Assembly: GCA_037043015.1 (NCBI GenBank)
Contig: CM073321.1
Span: 4,794,001 to 4,858,000, forward strand
Direction: 5' to 3'
Length of the DNA stretch: 64,000 nt
DNA from: Bryum argenteum
Lineage: Eukaryota; Streptophyta; Bryopsida; Bryales; Bryaceae
The translations under genes and the position numbers were made by a program. The notes below the pieces were generated by a model. The model was given only the letters and a program-made list of their open reading frames with translations. It had not been told where the DNA came from and did no database searches. Shown in pieces: positions 56,282 through 64,000 of this stretch (the stretch's first letter is position 1; every line of letters begins with the position of its first letter).

Positions 56282-56994
56282 TTTATCTTTCTTTGATCAG
56301 CGTCAAAAACTTGTGTTAGACGTTTCACCGCTATGCAATTAATTCCAGAACTCTTTTTTAGGTGGCTATCGTCGCCCCGACGATACGGTTTTCAAATATC
56401 TCTCGGAAATAGAAGAGATGGTTCCACATGATTCTATTTCTCACATAGACTATGGTGATAACAAGGAAGTATCATTCATCTTCCGCCATACTCCTACAGT
56501 CTTGCTATCATCGACTCGACAGTAATAACGTATTATCACAATATCTGTCTCTCTGATTGAAACCAGCGTCAAGAATTTGAGTTAGACGTTTTATCGCTAC
56601 GCTACGCTAGGTATCGCCGACTCGACGATATGTGCGTCATCGAATACTCCTTTTGATTTTTTTGACAGGTTATTGTCTAACCAACGATTACCTCTATTGC
56701 ACTCTCTAGGAACTGAAGAGATAATTCTTCATATATTCTTTCTTGTAGAGCTCCAAGCTAGCTACCTTCATGCTAGGTATCGTTACGAGGGTAGAGGAAA
56801 GCAACAAATTCCTTTACTCTATATATTGGAAAGACGGTTTTCTATGGGTCTCGGATGTTTGTCACGTGAGGGGCTGCCGTTTCAGGGATTCTTCTTAATC
56901 TGCACAGCCCACATCACCGAGCTACTTAGTGGTATGTTAATTTGAACACATCAACAATTGAAACACCGCTAAAGAGGTTGTCGATTGAACATAC
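56282..56994. other. Region right of gene D, no gene named
   Basis: Besides the palindromes, GAGGGTAGAGGAAAGCAACA occurs at about 56788 and again at about 57094, a short direct duplication. No convincing coding region. Confidence 0.45.
56367..56630. repeat. Palindromes of the TATCGTCGANTCGACGATA type, right group
   Basis: 56367-56385 (arms TATCGTCG and CGACGATA, perfect, 3-bp centre), 56506-56524 (imperfect) and 56612-56630 (one mismatch). Same family as 51744-52184, on the other side of gene D. Confidence 0.7.
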
Positions 56995-57557
56995 CTTTTT
57001 TATGCTTTTTATCGGCTCTGTTGTCTTTGGAGATGTCAACTTCTCTGAACCCCCAGCTTCGTCCTGTATACACAATGGATGGATCATCACGAGGGTAGAG
57101 GAAAGCAACAGCTTGCACCAACGCCTTCAAATGGTTAGTATCTTTCACTGCTGCCCGTGATCTACTTGTCGAAGACCATAATTGAGACGGGTTGACATGC
57201 GTATTAGAATAAAAAGCGAGAAACTAATTTCAATTGTAAATTGAGGATCAATTTGCATGTATACCATACCTGTAAGCCTTGGAGAAAACTTGCTATGTCA
57301 CGTACCTCTAACGCTTCATCAAATGCGACTTTCTTGCGGGTGTTGGAGGCATCCTCCTTTGTCTTAGCTCGCTTCTTCTTTTCTTTTGGTGGTGATGCAA
57401 ACTTCTTCTCTTTTGATGGAGAAGGAGCCTTCTTTTTCTTCGTAGGAGATTTCCCCTTCTTTGCTCCGGCTCGGATTGTTATCCTCCACTCCTGATGCTG
57501 AATTTCCGGCTCAGGGGGTGCACTTCTTGAAAAAAATAAGGGTATAGGTGCGATCAT
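56995..57557 (-). pseudogene. Lysine-rich gene fragment
   Basis: 57557-57270: EIQHQEWRITIRAGAKKGK, then a lysine/proline repeat (KSPTKKKKAPSPSKEKKFAS), RKKVAFDEALEVRDIASFLQ, ending at a possible donor GTATGG. A second segment, about 57165-56995, encodes DDPSIVYTGRSWGFREVDIS and KKHKK before GTATGTTC. The basic repeat suggests a nuclear protein. It may be the C-terminal part of the En/Spm-like gene to its right or gene 1 of the element carrying D; I cannot decide. Confidence 0.35.
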
Positions 57558-58282
57558 GGAGTATTTAAATGAAGGCTATTATTTTCCTTTTCTCTAATTT
57601 TTGGCACCCTATGATTACATAATTTGATACTTTGGGTCATTAAAGTAAGGGCAAAGATTAATTGTAATTTTTTATTTCTATCTATATATCATATGCTATA
57701 TTACTTTGAAATTTTATTTTTCAGATGGAAAGTTAGAAATATAGGTGTTCCTGTAATGGTGCCCTAAAGTGATACCCTATAATCTCTGTAGTGAGTACAT
57801 GATACTATTGCATGGAGAAGCTATTATGTGCCTCTGACTGAAGATTACTAGAGCTCCATTTTTGGCACTGAGCCATCATTAAACACTACCTATATTTCTA
57901 ACTTCCAAAATTCATAACTCATTGTAGAAGAATCCAAAAATGATGATTCAATATGCTCTATCTTTCTTCTAATTTTCCCCATGCAAGAAATTTGCTTGTA
58001 CTGGTGACATCCCTGTAGATTTCTTGTGCTGAAAATTGAGCTATTATATACCTCTGATCGAAGATTACTAGAGCTCCATTTTTGGCACTACGCCATTATT
58101 CTACGTTCTAGCATAAATTCTGAATAATCCATACACTATACTATTTCTACTTTTTTCTACTTTGGTAGAATTATATATCACTCTATATTAGTTATAAGGG
58201 CATCCAATGCATATTTTGATATGCTATTGTAGATCTAAACTAATTGTAATTTTTAGCTCCAATATTTATTGGACACCCTACA
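57558..58282. other. Stretch without gene
   Basis: AT-rich; GATTACTAGAGCTCCATTTT with TTGGCACT occurs twice (about 57843 and 58066), a short direct repeat. Nothing else seen. Confidence 0.5.
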
Positions 58283-58714
58283 TTATTTCGCACGTACTTT
58301 TCTACTTCTACCACCTAGTGCACCCCCCGAGATTTCCGGCGGGCTTTTTTCAGTGGCCCCCGTAGGCCCTCCTTCAAAGTCTAGTTGAGCACGCACTAAG
58401 TCACTGCGGGGCCACCGAATGATATAGCCAACGACTTGCTTCATAGTGGGGACGTCGTCCTCTTCTAGTGGGCATTGCAGCTCGTGGTTGTCTTTGAAGC
58501 TAGTTTGTACATGCACGGAGTATTCTTCATCTTCAAGCGTCTTGCAATGGACGGACTCACCAGGCATGTCGTGCAGCACTCCGGTGCCAACTATGCCGGC
58601 CAAGGGGTCGTCATGGGGGGCACTAAGCGACAAGATAAACATCCTTTTTGAAAATCCACCCGGCAATACTTGCAATTTACTTGCCCAAACCCAAAAAGGT
58701 AATTTTAGTATCAT
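58283..58714 (-). pseudogene. En/Spm TNPA-like fragment, DUF8039-type exon
   Basis: Encodes GIVGTGVLHDMPGESVHCKT, VHVQTSFKDNHELQCPLEED and VPTMKQVVGYIIRWPRSDLV, the layout of the DUF8039 region in plant Ptta/En-Spm TNP1-type proteins (ends in a WP motif). Possible donor GTACGTGC near 58290. It is probably one exon of the gene whose earlier exon is 59280-60000. Confidence 0.6.
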
Positions 58715-58954
58715 TCACTGGGAGGTCACTTGAAACGCAAGTTGTGTCATGCGAACCTGAATTTCTGAACAATGAGAGAGTATTTGATGTCAATGACAAC
58801 GCCCTCTTATGTCACCTTAGACAGAATTTGTGCCATCAGAGAGAAAGAGTTGTGTCACCTCAAACGCGTCTTTGTTTCATTCACATAAAAATTAAGGACA
58901 AAAAACACAAGCTGCTTATATCATTGGGAACATGTTTCTATGTCTATTGTGACG

Positions 58955-59235
58955 CAGAATAATGTCATATAAGACTCCAAATAATGTCATGCATGACGTA
59001 GAATTCTGTCAATTGTGACGCAACATGACGTCATGTATGACATTAAACTATGTTATTTGTGACAGAAAACAATGTCACCCTGCAACGCAAATAAATGTCA
59101 GTTGTGATGCAATTCTATGTCATTTATGACGCAAGACTATGTCATTTGTGACCGATAATAATGTCAATTGTGACGCACATGTCAAATAATTGTGAAGTAA
59201 ATTGTCATTTATGACGGAATCTAATGTCAGACCTA
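58955..59235. repeat. Degenerate repeat AATGTCATTTGTGACGCAA
   Basis: At least ten imperfect copies of about 20-25 bp, in one orientation, with ATGTCAT and TGTGACGC words; some contain ATGACGTCAT. Lies in the intron between the two TNPA-like exons. May be binding sites of the element's own TNPA. Confidence 0.75.
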
Positions 59236-59279
59236 ACGTCCGAATCTGATGACGAAATTCTTACACACCTGATCTCAAC

Positions 59280-60000
59280 CTGTCTTCTCGCTGGAGGGTG
59301 TCTCGGAGCAAGTCTTAACATCCGTCACAGCTTTCTGTTGATGACTGCCTTCGTGTGAAGGTGAGAAGAGCTCTACCAAAGTGGTTACATCCTCTGTCTC
59401 TTGCGCTTCTTCCGGGGCCTCCTCTTTGACCCCATGTTCCTCTGGCCCTTCCATTGCCGTCTCCGTGGGTGCAGACCTATCATCAGCTTCTGAAAAAGCG
59501 TCCACAGCCGTGTCCTCCGGAGAAGCTTTGCGGCTAGTGTCCCCCGTCTCCATATTGTTATGGGAGGGGACCTCTGTGAGCGTCTTTCTTTGCATCTCTT
59601 GCCGTGTTGGGGAGTGTTGGCGCCTGCTCTCCAACGTCCAGGAGGGGCTTCGGAGACTGTACAAGTTCTTCCCCTGGTGTCTGCAAAGGGATCCGCCTCG
59701 GACAAGATCAATGTCTTTGTTTTTTGGGAGACACGGCGATGCCGGCGTCTTTTGCGTTGGTGGAGGTGTAGTCATGGCGTTTTTAGCAATTAAGTCCCTC
59801 ATCATGTCCTCCACCTTCTTCAACCTTTCATCTTGAGCTGCACACAACGCTTCGATCTTGTCCATCCGGGAATCATCCTGAGCTTCTGACTTCCGCTTCT
59901 TTGCCATGATGCGGGCATCCATTTCCGCTTGTCTCATTGCCTTCACCTCGATGGCAACATCCGCAGGTCTTGGCTTTCGTCCGTATCTTAAATTCTGTTG
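59280..60000 (-). CDS. En/Spm TNPA-like gene, coiled-coil exon
   Basis: Acceptor ending CAACAG at about 60000, donor GTTGAG at 59279. Encodes NLRYGRKPRPADVAIEVKAM, RQAEMDARIMAKKRKSEAQD and a coiled coil MDKIEALCAAQDERLKKVED, then proline-, serine- and glutamate-rich sequence (PEEHGVKEEAPEEAQETED). This resembles the region after the Transposase_24 domain in plant En/Spm TNPA-like proteins. Open over 240 codons. The element ends were not found, so the gene may be a fragment. Confidence 0.55.
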
Positions 60001-60557
60001 CATGAGTCCACACGCTGTCAGGTATTGGCCAGAAAACCACATTTGTCCCAGAACAACTTTGTTAATCAGTACAAACATTGAATCGGTTTAAACATGAGTT
60101 TCTGACACACGCATGTTATTTGTAACGTTTTCAAACGCAGTTTCACGTCACCTGAAACGCAATTTTATGCAAGAAACGCAATCTGACGTTATAGAAAACG
60201 CAAAGCCATGCAACTTGATATGTGCGCGTCATAAGAAACACGATGAGACATCATAAGAAACGCGTAGTAATGAAAGTTGACATGCGTGAGTCATAAATAA
60301 CATATCCGAGTCCCGAGCAAAGTCAAATTGAGTCATTTCGACTGTTGGAAATGGAAAACCAACTACTACGTAAATCTAAACAAATCCGAGTACAAGAATA
60401 TGTGGATCGTGTAGGAAAATGAAGTACGGGATTGGCGGCACAAGGAAGGCATGTCTATAGAATAGAGGTATGAGAAGAATGGAAAGTGCCCTGGTGGATG
60501 GTACGTCGAGAGAAATATTTAAGCATATCACAGAATCAAAAGTTAAAGCACGCTTAC
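60001..60557. other. Stretch left of MULE copy C, no gene
   Basis: Repeated GTCATAAGAAACGC-like words at 60110-60300, similar in style to 58955-59235. By comparison with copy A, 60552-60557 holds the donor (GTAAGCG on minus) of the copy C transposase intron. Confidence 0.5.
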
Positions 60558-60616
60558 AAGATCCATGAAGCCTCCCCATTGCCTATAACGGAAATGCCAC
60601 CACGCCAGCCAGGACT

Positions 60617-60621
60617 CCATG
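60617..60621. repeat. Target-site duplication CCATG, left of solo LTR
   Basis: Repeated at 62143-62147; the copy C transposase exon is continuous when one copy and the LTR are ignored. Confidence 0.88.
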
Positions 60622-62142
60622 TGTCACATCCCTTTCCAAAGGATGCCCGAACACCGTGGTGAGCCGAGAGGACCCCGGGAGTGACGCCCCGGGCTTGGCA
60701 AGAGACAAGGTGAAGTGACCAAGGGGAGTCCCGAGCAAACAGCACGCAATGGCGTCGTGCTCGGGACGAACTTGGTCGCGTGTCTTACATGGTTGGAAAC
60801 CTTGTTTGAGCACGCATCCATGGGTCCAAAGAATGCGCGATTTGGAGTTGTGAGTCATGAGATATGACTCTCCAAAGTTGGAGCGCGTTCCGGGACACTC
60901 CGGGACTCGGGAGTGTTGCCTTTCGGGACTCAAAATGTCGTCCCTCATGGATGGCGGCATGTTGCATGTCTTTGGAAAGCTCTGGACAAGAGCTTTCCAA
61001 AATGCTAAGGCTCGTGAGGAGCAAAGCAATGCTTTGGGAGATATGGCTCTCCAAAGCATCGGGACTTCGGGACTCCGGGACTGCTGCCTCCCGGGACTCC
61101 CGAATGTTCAGAGGAGCATAGCTCCCACATGGAAGCTTTCATTGGAACAAGTGAGGACTCCATCGACATCTACTCGAAGAGTAGATGTCGAAAATGGGCT
61201 CGCACGTCTCATTTGGATAACAGAGCTACAAGTTAGCCCGAGAAGAAGATACGGCCCGTTTTTGAGACTAAGGCAAAAACGGGTGGTCTTCCAAAACAAA
61301 AGTGTGTCACGGAAGGCCCCTCAACACAAGAGGGGGGGGGCCTACCGAAGACTCCAGAGAGTACTATGAGGAGGGGTGGTCTCCCTCCTCACTTGCACAT
61401 GGTGCCTTGAGGAGCCGGGGTGGCTCCAAGGGGTGAGGCTTGGGATGGGGCCTCACTCCCGCACCTTGTGGAAAATGGAGAGTGCTTTGGAGCATCTCTA
61501 AACATGGGGTTGGGAAGTGTCCCTCTCCAAGTTAGTCCCCGTGATAAGTAGTGCCGGTTCCCGGGAGTGACCGGGAATGGCTCAAGAAGGTGAGGCATGG
61601 AAATGAAGCCTCACTTCCACATCTTGGGCATTGTGGGATGCTCTTGAGCATCCCGCAACATTGGGTTGGAAAGAGTCCCGCTCCAAACTAGTCCCCGGGA
61701 AAACTAGTGCCGGATTCCGGGAGGATTTCCGGCAAAGTCCCGAATGGGGTGAGAAACAAGAGTGGAAGGGGACTAGTGGGAAGTTGGACAATGGATAAGG
61801 GCGGTTAGCTCCGGGGGTGATTAGTAGCACCCTTGGGAGCTTGGACATGTGTGGAAGGCCGCCCCGTGCCACCAAGTGGCACGCCCATGTGTTGGTGGGA
61901 GTTCCGGGTTGGCATACCCATGTGTTGGTGGGAGTTCGGGGTAATGAGTACCGGATAATGAGTTATGGAGTCAAGGTGGGTTGGACACCTTGACTTAGAA
62001 TGGTGCTAACATTGTGTGTGTGGGGCACATGCAAGTGTTAGCAAAGTCGTGGCCGGTTGCTACCAACTGAGTGAGCCGTGATTCCGCTACCAAGTAAGGC
62101 TCACTAAGAAAAAGAAGAGTTGGAGTAATTAGGGTCGCGACA
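60622..62142. mobile_element. Solo LTR, 1.5 kb
   Basis: Starts TGTCACATCCC and ends GGTCGCGACA (inverted ends TGTC/GACA), flanked by the 5-bp duplication CCATG. No internal retrotransposon genes, so it is a solo LTR left by recombination. It contains internal direct repeats of about 150 bp (about 61425-61580 and 61592-61730, both with GTGAGGC, CCTCACT, GTTGG and AGTCCC blocks) and GGGACTCGGG-like words at 60890-61100. The long frames inside it are not genes. Confidence 0.88.
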
Positions 62143-63249
62143 CCATGGCTGGCAAATTTGAATCCGTAACAGCTTCACTTGACACCCACTACGACCGAAT
62201 TGCAAGGTAGCGTGTCTCGGCCTCGTCCATATTGATTGCATCCTTATATTGTGTACAGATTCGCTTATGCTCTTCGCGGAGCACCGGGGTTACGTATAAG
62301 TTTGTTACTCTGTGCATGCATTTTGTCCAGTGGAGTAGACACGATCTCTCCTTCTCTTTCATGGGCACAGTCTTGTCTCCCGTCTCTCAAACAGCGTTCC
62401 AATTGGCTTGAGCGCTGTCAGCCATGAAACCTTTGAAATTGACGTTGACGACACCATGACGCCCCATAACTTCGTTAAGCTTCCTCCAAAGGTATGATTG
62501 TGCGTCCTTAGTCTCAGATTGCATGTAGCAAATAGCAATTGTCATCACCTTGGCGTAGGTTGAGTCATAAACGTGACATGCAAACGTAGTGTAATGTTTG
62601 ATGCGTTTAACGTGAACAAACATGATCCATGAGTCCTTCAGATTTCCGGATTGCATGCGTCGAACGAGGTCGACGCCTGATCCAGGTCCAATCTCGGACA
62701 TCTTGAAAACAAAAACTTTGATTGTGTCCTTTCTTTGGCCCGGAAATCTATTCTCTTGGATAAATGGCCAGCAAGTTGTCCCCCTGAGTTTGCATACTCC
62801 ATCAATCACACCTAGCTTCACCATTCGTTTAAACTGAGAGATGTTGTTGCGGATGGTCTCGGACCTTATGAACTTATGAATTTGGACTTTGAGGGTTCGG
62901 GGACATGAGAGAGAGGTGCAGCGGCATCTGACCTAGAGCTTAAGACTGTTGCACCAAGTGTTGCAATCTGGGATTGTGCGTGATGGATCACTCCTGTGCG
63001 CTCACCAATGATGCAGTACATAGTGGGCTTTAGGACCCAAACACCACCTTCTAAGTTTTCACTACATATGACAGCATCAGTGTAAAGAAGCGAACCCGAA
63101 TCATCATAAACCTCTTCCTCCAGAAAGATAGAGTCTAGTTTAAAATCAAACTTCAAGGCGAGCATTCTAGCATTGACAACAATTCTTCCGTCAGATTGAG
63201 GTGATACCCTCAGGGGGGCTCGACCACCCTCCACACGAATTGTTGCCAT

Positions 63250-63605
63250 AGTAGGCAATTATAAGAAATGTATTGATTTCGAAAACAATTAGACAGTACT
63301 AAGTTGAAAAAAATAGTCGAAGATGACCGACGACAAGAAGTGGGTGTCTCAGCCTGGAGTCGTCATCAAATTCACGATCAATAATTGATTTAGTTGAACT
63401 GAACATAAAATGGTGGCTATCAGTAATTATTTCGTACAGTGCTTTTTTAGTTTTGAATTGCAGACTTGGTGTAGTAAAAAGAGAGTAGTAAATGCAAAAG
63501 ACAGCGCCGCCCATAGTTAGAACTCGACGTAGTCGTATTTATATTCCTCGTAACGACATAACGTTGATCCAAATCCGATGAGTTGGTGCACAGTCATACT
63601 CTGAG
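63250..63605. promoter_or_regulatory. Divergent intergenic region, copy C
   Basis: Separates the copy C transposase from gene 1, as in copies A and B. The 18-bp block shared by A and B was not found here. Confidence 0.5.
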
Positions 63606-63839
63606 ATGCCGGAAGCTGTAGAAGTAGAACGAAGAAAGCGACGTAGAAAGCGAGTTCCAGGAGGGAGGCTATACTTTTCGAACAAAAGTAGTAGGAGACA
63701 AGTGACGCTTAAAGGAAATCACAGAAGTGCAATGGGAGAAACCGCAAAGACTCTTTTGCCAATTCTTGAGGACGCTGCAGGAGATCCTCAACGAGCACGA
63801 CTAATCGAAGAACCATTTGACGGAGTACGCAAAAATTGA
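63606..63839 (+). CDS. MULE copy C gene 1, first exon
   Basis: MPEAVEVERRKRRRKRVPGG (strongly basic), KSSRRQVTLKGNHRSAMGET, AKTLLPILEDAAGDPQRARL, ends in TGA at 63839. Matches the start of copy A gene 1 (QQKRKKKRGGLKFSG, VRELVGNAERPEP) and has the same divergent position next to the transposase. It may be the whole first exon or be cut by a stop; the rest of gene 1 and gene 2 would lie right of the window. Confidence 0.55.
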   Translation: MPEAVEVERRKRRRKRVPGGRLYFSNKSSRRQVTLKGNHRSAMGETAKTLLPILEDAAGDPQRARLIEEPFDGVRKN

Positions 63840-64000
63840 AGGAGTCTGTTTTGATATTGGATGCTTGACTAATTTTTTTCTTTGCTGACGACTGAATTTT
63901 ATTCTTCGACTGTAATGATGTATGAGAAATTGATGCACCTTAAACACATTTTATTTTGGAGAGGATGTTTTTAAGTGATTGTTTTGGCATTCTAATTCTT
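63840..64000. other. Right window edge, downstream of gene 1 copy C exon
   Basis: No gene or repeat recognised in the last 160 bp. Confidence 0.5.

Larger units (their letters stand above)
60558..63249 (-). pseudogene. MULE transposase copy C, split by a solo LTR
   Basis: Starts MATIRVEGGRAPLRVS at ATG 63249. VNARMLALKFDFKLDS and FLEEEVYDD match the copy A N-terminus. A deletion removes the zinc finger: SKSKFIS is followed by RSETIRNNISQFKRMVKLGV. Then DSWIMFVHVKRIKHYTTFAC (D), VNVNFKGFMADSAQANWNAV (D), SCLLHWTKCMHRV (C..H) and MDEAETRYLAIRS. After the solo LTR (60622-62142) the exon resumes MESWLAWWHFRYRQWGGFMD to the donor at 60557. In-frame TGA after NWNAV and TAG after LAIRS fit CGA to TGA and TGG to TAG. 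One frame otherwise. Confidence 0.82.

Noticed and set aside
60583..61875. Open frames of 60-170 codons on both strands
   Set aside because: They lie wholly inside a solo LTR and have no motif.
1..64000. tRNA, rRNA and riboswitch genes
   Set aside because: No cloverleaf, A/B box pair or conserved rRNA segment was seen on either strand.

Overview
The window looks like plant nuclear DNA that consists almost entirely of nested transposable elements. Evidence for a plant genome: a Ty3/gypsy element of the plant non-chromovirus type, a CACTA/En-Spm element with plant-type TNPD and TNPA genes, Mutator-like (MULE) transposases ending in a SWIM zinc finger, and multi-exon genes with short GT..AG introns. 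A repetitive gene at 38.2-39.3 kb reminds me of repeat genes of non-seed plants, so a bryophyte or lycophyte is possible, but the species cannot be fixed by eye. No host housekeeping gene, tRNA or rRNA gene was seen.

The main content is a family of large composite MULEs. Each has a MULE transposase gene that diverges from gene 1 (small, basic, acidic stretches, C-terminus of the APRRSPRLA type). Gene 1 is followed in the same direction by gene 2, a long multi-exon gene with an N-terminal ParB/sulfiredoxin-like domain (VYEGNHR) and a C-terminal part resembling a DNA methyltransferase with a degenerate catalytic motif. Copy A runs from the left edge to about 38.2 kb (gene 2 and gene 1 on minus, transposase on plus). 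Copy B lies at about 39.86-51.2 kb in inverted orientation. Copy C enters at about 60.5 kb and leaves the window at the right. A more distant ParB-methyltransferase-like gene, D, lies at 51.3-55.4 kb.

Later insertions split these copies. A complete 10.5-kb Ty3/gypsy element (2181-12671, 5-bp duplication CATGA) sits inside an exon of gene 2 copy A. A complete 13.6-kb CACTA element (20725-34331, duplication TAC, 36-bp inverted ends) sits inside the copy A transposase. A 1.5-kb solo LTR (60622-62142, duplication CCATG) sits inside the copy C transposase. Copy B carries a 1.0-kb direct-repeat element in its gene 2, and a 302-bp MITE lies just past its 3' end.

Copies A and B and gene D each have their own set of palindromes. 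Copy A has at least 12 copies of CCCTCGTAYACGAGGG, mostly in one gene 1 intron, with one more in its transposase intron. Copy B has a different 24-26 bp palindrome in a threefold 435-bp repeat in the matching intron. Gene D has TATCGTCGANTCGACGATA-type sites. I propose a self-encoded, sequence-specific DNA-binding or DNA-modification system of the transposon, by analogy with ParB-parS and with the VANC anti-silencing proteins of Arabidopsis VANDAL MULEs. This is an inference from sequence only.

Most coding units are decayed. Many breaks are in-frame stops of the type produced by C-to-T change (CAG to TAG, TGG to TAG or TGA), as expected for heavily methylated, silenced DNA. The CACTA TNPA-like gene is an exception: its six exons splice in phase without a stop.
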